This document shows, in pieces, positions 1-5,617 of a stretch of 8,262 nt of DNA. The notes under the pieces were generated by a model. The model worked only from the letters and a program-made list of their open reading frames with translations, made no database searches and had not been told where the DNA came from. Position 1 is the first letter of the stretch. The number at the start of each line of letters is the position of its first letter. The position numbers and the translations under genes are program-made. Source of the DNA: Candidatus Competibacteraceae bacterium (GTDB lineage: Bacteria > Pseudomonadota > Gammaproteobacteria > Competibacterales > Competibacteraceae); NCBI GenBank assembly GCA_007120095.1, contig SKOM01000191.1:1-8262 (forward strand), given 5' to 3'.

Positions 1-17
1 ATCCGTTTATTGCCCAT
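1..17 (-). CDS. 5' end of a divergent gene, possibly crtD (partial)
   Basis: On the minus strand an ATG at 17-15 opens a frame reading M-G-N-K-R before the window ends. It is preceded by a strong Shine-Dalgarno sequence, GGAGG (minus strand, 26-22), with a 4-base gap. Only five codons are visible, so the product cannot be identified from sequence. In several purple bacteria crtD (methoxyneurosporene/hydroxyneurosporene desaturase) is transcribed away from crtE across a shared control region, so crtD is the best guess by synteny. If real, the region between the two start codons is about 119 bp and serves both genes. The call rests on the ribosome binding site and on gene order only. Confidence 0.4.
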
Positions 18-31
18 TCCACCTCCAGTTG

Positions 32-45
32 TTGATTTAGATCAA
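32..45. promoter_or_regulatory. FNR/Anr-type binding site
   Basis: TTGAT-TTAG-ATCAA is a perfect match to the FNR consensus TTGAT-N4-ATCAA. It lies in the intergenic region upstream of crtE and of the likely divergent gene. FNR-family proteins with an oxygen-labile iron-sulfur cluster bind this sequence when oxygen is low. FnrL is a known regulator of photosynthesis genes in Rhodobacter. Class II activation, centred near -41.5, would put the crtE -10 hexamer near 68-73 (CATTCT, 3 of 6 matches to TATAAT). No strong -10 sits exactly there, so whether it activates or represses, and which gene it serves, is open. Confidence 0.7.
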
Positions 46-52
46 TCTACCG

Positions 53-76
53 TGTAGACAGATCGTCCATTCTACA
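53..76. repeat. 24-bp inverted repeat in the crtE control region
   Basis: TGTAGA (53-58) and TCTACA (71-76) are perfect 6-bp inverted arms separated by 12 bp. A third related half-site, TCTAC at 46-50, forms a second palindrome with GTAGA at 54-58. The arms begin with TGT and end with ACA, as in PpsR/CrtJ sites, but the TGT-to-ACA spacing is 18 and not 12, so this does not fit that consensus. The element overlaps possible promoter hexamers for crtE. It may bind another regulator or be chance in an AT-rich stretch. Confidence 0.4.
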
Positions 77-83
77 TTACATT
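55..83 (+). promoter_or_regulatory. possible sigma70-type promoter of crtE
   Basis: TAGACA (55-60, 5 of 6 matches to TTGACA) is followed after 17 bp by TACATT (78-83, 4 of 6 matches to TATAAT). Transcription would start near 90, at the edge of the PpsR/CrtJ-like palindrome, which fits repression by blocking initiation. An alternative is GTGACA (89-94) with AATGAT (111-116), 16 bp apart and inside the same palindrome. The sequence does not decide between them. Confidence 0.35.
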
Positions 84-95
84 CATAAGTGACAA
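69..95 (-). promoter_or_regulatory. possible promoter of the divergent gene
   Basis: Read on the minus strand, TTGTCA (95-90, 5 of 6 matches to TTGACA) lies 15 bp before TAGAAT (74-69, 5 of 6 matches to TATAAT). The spacer is shorter than ideal. The -35 overlaps the PpsR/CrtJ-like palindrome and the -10 lies within the 53-76 inverted repeat, so one bound regulator could affect both directions. Confidence 0.3.
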
Positions 96-107
96 TTTAG
101 ATTTACA
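90..107. promoter_or_regulatory. PpsR/CrtJ-like palindrome upstream of crtE
   Basis: TGACAATTTAGATTTACA matches the PpsR/CrtJ consensus TGT-N12-ACA with one mismatch (TGA for TGT). It resembles both palindromes in front of bchC: 13 of 18 positions match the one at 2229-2246, and 14 of 18 match the reverse complement of the one at 2203-2220. It is embedded in a slightly larger inverted repeat, TAAGTG (86-91) and CACTTA (106-111). PpsR/CrtJ is the aerobic and light-responsive repressor of photosynthesis genes. The repressor gene is not in this window, so the assignment rests on the motif. Confidence 0.6.
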
Positions 108-136
108 CTTAATGATCAGCCAAGCGGAGGTAAACC

Positions 137-1006
137 ATGGATGCAATGCAGCGAATCGAACAGGCTTTAGACCAGGCACTTGGTCATGGTGAAACCCCGG
201 AATGTCCGCCGCTGCTGGCCGCTGCTCTGCGTTATGCGGTATTCCCCGGCGGTGCCCGTGTGCGTCCCAAACTGTGTTTGGCGGTAGCGCGCGCCTGCGC
301 CGAGGATGACTCACAGGTCACCGCTGCCGCCGCTGCTGCCATCGAATTATTGCATTGTTCTTCATTAGTGCATGATGATCTACCTTGTTTTGATGATGCG
401 CCCATGCGGCGTGGCAAGCCCTCGGTTCATGCGGCTTTCGGCGAGCGTTTAGCCGTATTAGCCGGTGATGCACTCATCGTTATGGCCTTTGAAACTTTAG
501 CACGCAATGTGGCCCGGCAGCCACAACGGCTGGCCAGTCTGATCCAGGTTGTGGCGCAAGGGGTGGGTATGCCAACCGGGATTGCAGCCGGTCAAGCCTG
601 GGAATGTGAATCCAGGGTCGATTTATCCCATTACCAGCGCGCCAAAACCGGTGCGTTATTTGCCGCAGCCACGATGGCCGGTGCAGCAGCAGCGGGAGCC
701 GATCCCGAGCCGTGGCGGGCCTTGGGGGACAGAATCGGTGAGGCTTATCAGGTCGCCGACGATATTCTCGACGTCACAGCAAATTCGGAAGAACTCGGCA
801 AACCCGTCGGGCGGGATGCGGCATTGGGACGTCCAAGCGCGGCTGAGGAGTTGGGCATGGAAGGCGCCACTGAGCGTCTGAAATCCCTGGTAGCGGATAC
901 TGTGGATGCCATTCCACCCTGTCCGGGAGCCGAGGAATTGCGCCGACTGTTCTTGCAAGAGGCGCAGCAGTTCTTACCCAAATCGCTGGTGATGCACGCC
1001 GCTTGA
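137..1006 (+). CDS. crtE: geranylgeranyl diphosphate synthase CrtE
   Basis: This is a soluble prenyl transferase that extends farnesyl diphosphate with isopentenyl diphosphate to C20 geranylgeranyl diphosphate. That product is the precursor of carotenoids and of the bacteriochlorophyll tail. The 289-residue protein shows the all-helical polyprenyl synthase pattern: F-P-G-G-A-R-V-R-P (36-44), the first aspartate-rich motif D80-D-L-P-C-F-D86 followed by M-R-R-G-K-P (90-95), K-T-G (170-172), and the second motif D208-D-I-L-D212. The stretch G-K-P-V-G-R-D (221-227) is typical of CrtE and IspA relatives. The start is set by GGAGG at 126-130, six bases before ATG. A divergent control region lies upstream, and crtF follows after 21 bp, so the two are very likely cotranscribed. 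All catalytic residues are present and the length is normal for the family. IspA-type farnesyl synthase is the main alternative, disfavoured by context. Confidence 0.93.
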   Translation: MDAMQRIEQALDQALGHGETPECPPLLAAALRYAVFPGGARVRPKLCLAVARACAEDDSQVTAAAAAAIELLHCSSLVHDDLPCFDDAPMRRGKPSVHAAFGERLAVLAGDALIVMAFETLARNVARQPQRLASLIQVVAQGVGMPTGIAAGQAWECESRVDLSHYQRAKTGALFAAATMAGAAAAGADPEPWRALGDRIGEAYQVADDILDVTANSEELGKPVGRDAALGRPSAAEELGMEGATERLKSLVADTVDAIPPCPGAEELRRLFLQEAQQFLPKSLVMHAA

Positions 1007-1027
1007 GCCGATAGGACAACGCCCGCT

Positions 1028-2218
1028 ATGGTAACCACTTCGGCAGACTCTTCACAGCGTCACCACTGGTCGGATCGCTGGCTGGCATGGCGTGATCGAC
1101 TGTTGACCAGCCCGCGATTCCGGCGCTGGGCGGCTGTATTGCCTTTTACCCGGCCTATTGCCCGGCGTCGTGCCCGCGAACTGTTCGATTTGTGTGCCGG
1201 TTTTGTCTACACCCAGGTGTTATTGGCCTGTGTGCGTTTGGATTTATTCGACAAGCTGGCGGCCGGGCCGCAGACAGCGGCCGAGTTAGCCCCGCATTTG
1301 GGATTGGACGAAGCCGCCGCGACCCGGCTGTTACGGGCGGCGGCCTCGCTGCGACTGGCCGAGCGCCGTCGGGGACAGTGCTATGGCCTGGGGCCTTTAG
1401 GTGCGGCAATGATTGATAATCCCGGTATTGTCGCCATGGTGGAACACCATGCCATGCTGTATGCCGATCTGCACGATCCTGTGGCGCTATTGCGTGGCAC
1501 CCGTAGTGATACCGAATTAGGGCGTTATTGGTCGTATGCCCGCAGTGATACGGCAGACGCTTTGGCCGATTCCCAGATCAAAGCGTATACCGAATTGATG
1601 GCAGCCTCACAGCCGCTGGTGGCCGCTGAAATTTTAGCCGCGTATCGTCTGGATCGTCATCGCTGTTTGCTTGATGTCGGCGGCGGCAATGGAGCGTTTC
1701 TAGCTGCTGTCGCCAAGCGTTATCCGCGCTTGCCCTTGATGTTGTTTGATTTGCCACCGGTCGCTGAACAAGCCCGTGAACGGTTTACTCGCGATGGCTT
1801 GAGTGAGCGCGCCACCGTCTTTGGAGGCGATTTACGCTCTGATCCGTTGCCCCACGGGGCCGATGTCATCTCCTTGGTGCGGGTTATCCATGATCACAAT
1901 GATGACATTGCTCTATGCATATTGCGGGCGGTGCGCCGCGCGTTGCCAGAGGACGGTGTGCTGTTGTTGGCTGAACCCATGTCGGATACACCTGGCGCTG
2001 AACCGATCGGTGATGCGTACTTCGGGTTTTATTTATTGGCTATGGGGCAGGGGCGTCCACGAACCCCCGACGAAATTAAATGCCTTTTAAATCAATCTGG
2101 TTTTGTGAATTGTCGTCTCCTCGCTACCCAGACGCCGATGTTGGCTCGGGTCATGGTGGCGCGACCCGATAAAGCCACTGTAAAAAAAAATAGTCAATCA
2201 AGCGTAAATCAAACTTGA
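1028..2218 (+). CDS. crtF: carotenoid O-methyltransferase CrtF (hydroxyneurosporene/demethylspheroidene type)
   Basis: CrtF methylates the tertiary C-1 hydroxyl of acyclic carotenoids with S-adenosylmethionine, a late step toward spheroidene or spirilloxanthin. The 396-residue protein has an N-terminal helical dimerisation and winged-helix region (about 45-130; F-D-L-C-A-G-F-V-Y-T-Q at 53-63), then an SAM-binding Rossmann domain. That domain shows L-L-D-V-G-G-G-N-G (214-222), D-L-P-P (241-244), G-G-D (266-268) and R-V-I-H-D-H-N-D (285-292), whose first histidine is at the catalytic-base position of this methyltransferase class. The ribosome binding site is weak (AGGA, 1013-1016, 11 bases from ATG), which suggests some coupling to crtE. 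The last 16 or so residues, after V-A-R-P, are a polar tail encoded by an A9 run and by sequence overlapping the bchC promoter. The stop TGA (2216-2218) lies inside the -35 hexamer and inside a PpsR/CrtJ-like site. Confidence 0.93.
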   Translation: MVTTSADSSQRHHWSDRWLAWRDRLLTSPRFRRWAAVLPFTRPIARRRARELFDLCAGFVYTQVLLACVRLDLFDKLAAGPQTAAELAPHLGLDEAAATRLLRAAASLRLAERRRGQCYGLGPLGAAMIDNPGIVAMVEHHAMLYADLHDPVALLRGTRSDTELGRYWSYARSDTADALADSQIKAYTELMAASQPLVAAEILAAYRLDRHRCLLDVGGGNGAFLAAVAKRYPRLPLMLFDLPPVAEQARERFTRDGLSERATVFGGDLRSDPLPHGADVISLVRVIHDHNDDIALCILRAVRRALPEDGVLLLAEPMSDTPGAEPIGDAYFGFYLLAMGQGRPRTPDEIKCLLNQSGFVNCRLLATQTPMLARVMVARPDKATVKKNSQSSVNQT

Positions 2219-2220
2219 CA
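2203..2220. promoter_or_regulatory. PpsR/CrtJ-like palindrome 1 of the bchC promoter
   Basis: CGTAAATCAAACTTGACA fits TGT-N12-ACA with one mismatch (CGT for TGT). It covers the end of crtF, including its stop codon, and the -35 hexamer TTGACA. It is the mirror partner of the site at 2229-2246: over 2202-2219 against 2230-2247, 14 of 18 positions are symmetric. The gap to the second site is exactly 8 bp. An 8-bp gap with overlap of both promoter hexamers is what has been described for cooperative CrtJ binding at the R. capsulatus bchC promoter. Confidence 0.65.
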
Positions 2221-2242
2221 TTTGCCACAGTCAATTTAAACT
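2215..2242 (+). promoter_or_regulatory. bchC promoter, sigma70 type
   Basis: TTGACA (2215-2220, perfect -35) and TAAACT (2237-2242, 4 of 6 matches to TATAAT) are separated by 16 bp. Transcription would start near 2249, giving a leader of about 44 bases before the first bchC ATG. Each hexamer lies in one of the two palindromes, so a bound repressor would cover the polymerase contacts. There is no terminator between crtF and this promoter, so read-through from crtEF is expected as well. Confidence 0.6.
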
Positions 2243-2246
2243 TACG
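2229..2246. promoter_or_regulatory. PpsR/CrtJ-like palindrome 2 of the bchC promoter
   Basis: AGTCAATTTAAACTTACG keeps the GT-N12-AC core of the TGT-N12-ACA consensus, with both outermost bases changed. It covers the -10 hexamer. It shares 13 of 18 positions with the palindrome upstream of crtE (90-107) and is arranged as a mirror image of palindrome 1 across an 8-bp gap. On its own it is the weakest of the three sites. Paired with 2203-2220 it is convincing. Confidence 0.6.
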
Positions 2247-2292
2247 CACAGAGTCCACGTAATGCAGTTCGTGGCCAATGTAGCAAAAACTA

Positions 2293-3264
2293 ATGAGCAT
2301 GATGAAAACCACAGCCGTAGTTCTCGAACAACCTGAGCACCTGGTACTGAGCCAGCTCGATCTCACCCCTCCCGGTGAGGACGATGTCGTAGTGGACATC
2401 GAGTGGAGCGGTATCAGCACCGGTACCGAACGGTTGCTGTGGTCTGGTCAGATGCCGATGTTCCCCGGTATGGGGTATCCGCTGGTTCCCGGTTACGAAT
2501 CCATCGGTCGCATCAGTGCAGTGGGGGCCAATGTCGGCCGTCCAGTTGGCGAACCCGTGTTTGTACCAGGTGCGCGCTGTTTTGGTGAGATCAAGGGTCT
2601 GTTTGGTGGGGCAGCGGCTCGCTTAGTGGTACCTGCCCGCCGTGCATTGCCGATTACCGAACAACTCGGTGAACAGGGTGTGCTGCTGGCATTGGCGGCA
2701 ACGGCTTATCATGCAATTTACCAAACGGTTTTGGATAACGATGTTCGCGTGCCCAGCGTCCCTGACCTGATCATCGGTCACGGCGTGTTGGGGCGTTTGC
2801 TGGCTCGGTTGGCCGTTGAGGCCGGTGGCGAGCCACCCACCGTTTGGGAAGTTAACCCGCAGCGTAGCACGGGAGCAGTGGGTTATCCGGTTGTTAAACC
2901 TGATGAAGATCAGCGTCACGATTATCGAGCGATCTACGAAGTCAGTGGTGACGCCTCTTTGCTGGATACCTTGATCACCCGTCTAAGCCCGGGTGGTGAG
3001 ATTATCCTGGCCGGTTTTTACAGCACCCCGCTAACGTTTAACTTCCCGCCGGCTTTCATGCGCGAGGCACGGTTACGCGTAGCGGCTGAGTGGCGGGAAT
3101 CGGATTTGCTCGCTGTCAATGAGATGGCCGCTGCAGGGCGTTTGTCCCTGGATGGCCTGGTGACTCATCGACAAACTGCTTTGCAGGCTGAAACAGCGTA
3201 CCGCACAGCATTTAACGACCCGACCTGTCTCAAAATGATTCTGGACTGGAGAGGCTGTCAATGA
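2293..3264 (+). CDS. bchC: bacteriochlorophyllide dehydrogenase BchC
   Basis: BchC is an NAD-dependent dehydrogenase of the medium-chain alcohol dehydrogenase superfamily. It oxidises the 3-(1-hydroxyethyl) group of the bacteriochlorophyllide precursor to the 3-acetyl group. The 323-residue protein shows an N-terminal GroES-like part (S-G-I-S-T-G-T-E-R at 39-47, P-G-Y-E-S-I-G at 66-72) and a nucleotide-binding motif, G-H-G-V-L-G-R-L-L-A (162-171). The C-terminal half carries S-P-G-G-E-I-I-L-A-G-F (232-242). The start is ambiguous: ATG codons lie at 2293, 2299 and 2302, none with a good Shine-Dalgarno sequence. The third gives M-K-T-T-A-V, which looks most like the BchC start I remember. It has its own promoter just upstream. 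The stop overlaps the bchX start (ATGA), so the two are translationally coupled. Confidence 0.93.
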   Translation: MSMMKTTAVVLEQPEHLVLSQLDLTPPGEDDVVVDIEWSGISTGTERLLWSGQMPMFPGMGYPLVPGYESIGRISAVGANVGRPVGEPVFVPGARCFGEIKGLFGGAAARLVVPARRALPITEQLGEQGVLLALAATAYHAIYQTVLDNDVRVPSVPDLIIGHGVLGRLLARLAVEAGGEPPTVWEVNPQRSTGAVGYPVVKPDEDQRHDYRAIYEVSGDASLLDTLITRLSPGGEIILAGFYSTPLTFNFPPAFMREARLRVAAEWRESDLLAVNEMAAAGRLSLDGLVTHRQTALQAETAYRTAFNDPTCLKMILDWRGCQ

Positions 3265-4175
3265 TTGCTAAAGAAACTCAAATCATCGCCATCTATGGCA
3301 AGGGCGGCATTGGCAAAAGTTTCACTCTGTCCAATTTGTCTTATATGTTGGCCCAGCAGGGCAAGAAGGTGTTGCTCATCGGCTGCGACCCTAAAAGCGA
3401 TACTACATCACTGTTATTCGGCGGCCGCGCCTGCCCGACCATGATCGACACGTCGGCTAAAAAGAAACTGGCCGGTGAAGAGGTCGAGATCAGCGATGTG
3501 TGCTTTAAGCGGGATGGTGTGTTTGCCATGGAATTAGGCGGACCGGAAGTCGGACGGGGCTGCGGTGGCCGCGGCATTATCCACGGCTTTGAGTTATTGG
3601 AAAAGCTGGGCTTCCATGACTGGGGTTTCGATTACGTCTTACTGGACTTTCTAGGTGATGTGGTCTGTGGGGGCTTTGGTTTGCCTATCGCTCGCGATAT
3701 GTGCCAGAAAGTCATCCTGGTCGGCTCCAATGATCTGCAATCGCTGTATGTCGCGAATAACGTCTGCTCGGCGGTTGAATACTTCCGCAGGTTGGGAGGC
3801 AATGTTGGCATTGCCGGTATGGTCGTGAATAAAGACGATGGTACGGGTGAAGCTCAAGCGTTCTCAGCGGCCGTTGGCATTCCGGTGCTGGCTACCATCC
3901 CGGCCCATGAAGATATTCGCCGTAAGAGCGCTAATTATCAGATCGTCGGCAAACCCGGCGGTGACTGGGGGGCATTATTCGAAGAATTAGCGATTAATGT
4001 CGCTATTGCTCCCCCGCAACAACCCAAGCCGCTGAGCCAAGACGAGCTATTGGGTCTATTCAAAAGCGATGATGTCGGTGGTGATGTCAAGCTGGAGCCT
4101 GCCACCTTAGAAGACCTGTGTGGCCCGTCTGCTATCCGTAAGCCCTCGCTTGAAATTGTTTACGACGACGCCTAA
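3261..4175 (+). CDS. bchX: chlorophyllide reductase iron protein BchX
   Basis: BchX is the ATP-dependent electron-donating subunit of chlorophyllide a oxidoreductase (COR), which reduces the C7=C8 bond to give the bacteriochlorin ring. It is homologous to nitrogenase NifH and to BchL. The 304 residues show a P-loop, G-K-G-G-I-G-K-S (13-20), a switch-like D-P-K-S-D-T-T (43-49), and the two cysteines that bridge a [4Fe-4S] cluster across the homodimer: C101 in G-R-G-C-G-G-R-G and C136 in D-V-V-C-G-G-F-G. The start overlaps the bchC stop by four bases and follows a GGAGAGG ribosome site. Relative to the roughly 330-residue BchX proteins I remember from Rhodobacter, the N-terminal extension before K-x-T-Q-I-I-A-I-Y-G-K is almost absent. 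The rest looks complete. Confidence 0.95.
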   Translation: MIAKETQIIAIYGKGGIGKSFTLSNLSYMLAQQGKKVLLIGCDPKSDTTSLLFGGRACPTMIDTSAKKKLAGEEVEISDVCFKRDGVFAMELGGPEVGRGCGGRGIIHGFELLEKLGFHDWGFDYVLLDFLGDVVCGGFGLPIARDMCQKVILVGSNDLQSLYVANNVCSAVEYFRRLGGNVGIAGMVVNKDDGTGEAQAFSAAVGIPVLATIPAHEDIRRKSANYQIVGKPGGDWGALFEELAINVAIAPPQQPKPLSQDELLGLFKSDDVGGDVKLEPATLEDLCGPSAIRKPSLEIVYDDA

Positions 4176-5617
4176 TGACGACTATGAACGCCATGACTCA
4201 ACAACCCGCTAATAAGCAGTGTGCTACTGCTTATCCGCAAGGACCGCACGACAGGCCGCAGACCATGTGTCCGGCTTTCGGTGCGCTGCGGGTTGGGTTG
4301 CGTATGCGTCGCACGGCTACGGTTTTGTCAGGCTCGGCGTGCTGCGTTTATGGTTTGACATTTACCTCGCACTTCTACGGGGCGCGGCGTTCAGTCGGTT
4401 ATGTGCCTTTCGATTCTGAGACCCTGGTTACTGGCAAACTGTTCGAAGATGTAAGGGCTGCGGTTTATCAGCAGGCCGATCCAGAAAAGTACGACGCTGT
4501 AGTGGTGATCAACCTGTGCGTACCCACGGCTTCTGGAGTGCCGCTGCGGCTATTGCCTAAAGACATCAATGGCGTACGGGTTATTGGTATCGATGTTCCG
4601 GGTTTTGGTGTGGCGACCCACGCGGAAGCCAAGGATATCCTCGCTGGTGCCATGCTCAAATACGCTCGCGGTGAGGCTGAGCAAGGTCCAGTACAAGCAC
4701 CGCGTGGCGGACGCAGTGATAAGCCCACCGTGACGCTGGTCGGTGAAATGTTCCCCGCCGATCCTGTCGGCATCGGTGCCTTGCTAGAACCTTTAGGTTT
4801 GGGCTGTGGACCGGTAGTGCCGACCCGCGAATGGCGTGAGCTGTATGCCGCGCTTGACGGCACGGCCATAGCCGCTATCCACCCGTTTTATACCAACGCC
4901 CTGCATGAATTTACCACTGCCGGTCGGCCGATTGTCGGTTCTGCTCCGGTCGGGCATGACGGTACAGCAGCCTGGTTGGAATCCATCGGCAGTGCTTGTG
5001 GGGTTACTGCGGCTAAAGTCGCAGCCGCTAAGCAACAGTGGCTGCCCGCCATCAAAGGCGTATTGGCGCAGGCACCGATTACAGGTCGGATTACCCTGTC
5101 GGGCTATGAAGGCTCCGAATTATTGGTCGCCCGCCTGCTGATTGAAAGCGGCGCGGACGTCCGCTATGTCGGTACGGCTTGCCCGCGTACCCCTTGGTCA
5201 GAGCCGGATCGTGAATGGCTGGCGGCCAAGGGCGTTATCGTGACTTACCGCGCTACACTGGAGCAAGATCTCCAGGCGCTTGAAGAATTTCAACCGGATT
5301 TGGTCATCGGCACCACGCCGGTAGTGCAAAAAGCCAAGCAAAAAGCGATTCCTGCTCTGTACTTCACCAATTTGATTTCGGCACGTCCCCTGATGGGGGT
5401 GGCCGGTGCGGGTTCGTTGGCTCAGGTCGTCAATACAGCGTTAGCCAATAAGTCACGCTTTGACGCAATGAAAGCCTTCTTTGGTGAGACCGGCGAGGGT
5501 TATGCCGCCGGTGTCTGGGAAGACACGCCTCAGGATCATCCACAATTCCGCGAGCGTTATCGCCGCCAGTTGGCCAGACAGACGGCAGCGGCTGGTTCGC
5601 CAGGGGGGGCAAGCTAA
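4175..5617 (+). CDS. bchY: chlorophyllide reductase subunit BchY
   Basis: BchY pairs with BchZ as the NifDK-like catalytic (substrate- and cluster-binding) part of COR, receiving electrons from BchX. The 480-residue protein starts with a variable polar stretch of about 30 residues, then the conserved block M-C-P-A-F-G-A-L-R-V-G-L-R-M-R-R. Candidate ligands of the shared [4Fe-4S] cluster are C32 (T-M-C-P-A-F-G), C57 in S-G-S-A-C-C-V-Y-G and C115 in N-L-C-V-P-T-A-S-G. From memory, the ligands described for Roseobacter BchY have the same relative spacing. Conserved runs further on include G-I-D-V-P-G-F-G-V (133-141) and Y-F-T-N-L-I-S-A-R-P. The start ATG shares one base with the bchX stop (TAATG), which indicates termination-reinitiation. 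Nothing is truncated. Confidence 0.95.
   Translation: MTTMNAMTQQPANKQCATAYPQGPHDRPQTMCPAFGALRVGLRMRRTATVLSGSACCVYGLTFTSHFYGARRSVGYVPFDSETLVTGKLFEDVRAAVYQQADPEKYDAVVVINLCVPTASGVPLRLLPKDINGVRVIGIDVPGFGVATHAEAKDILAGAMLKYARGEAEQGPVQAPRGGRSDKPTVTLVGEMFPADPVGIGALLEPLGLGCGPVVPTREWRELYAALDGTAIAAIHPFYTNALHEFTTAGRPIVGSAPVGHDGTAAWLESIGSACGVTAAKVAAAKQQWLPAIKGVLAQAPITGRITLSGYEGSELLVARLLIESGADVRYVGTACPRTPWSEPDREWLAAKGVIVTYRATLEQDLQALEEFQPDLVIGTTPVVQKAKQKAIPALYFTNLISARPLMGVAGAGSLAQVVNTALANKSRFDAMKAFFGETGEGYAAGVWEDTPQDHPQFRERYRRQLARQTAAAGSPGGAS

Noticed and set aside
1028..2218. BchU-type C-20 methyltransferase instead of CrtF.
   Set aside because: Both belong to the same methyltransferase family, but the F-D-L-C-A-G-F-V-Y-T-Q region and the position between crtE and bchC fit CrtF. 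BchU belongs to green sulfur and green filamentous bacteria.
4468..4869. Long antisense open frames, such as this one in bchY and another at 6361-6810 opposite bchZ.
   Set aside because: They lie opposite highly conserved COR genes, have no ribosome site or family resemblance that I can see, and are expected from codon bias.
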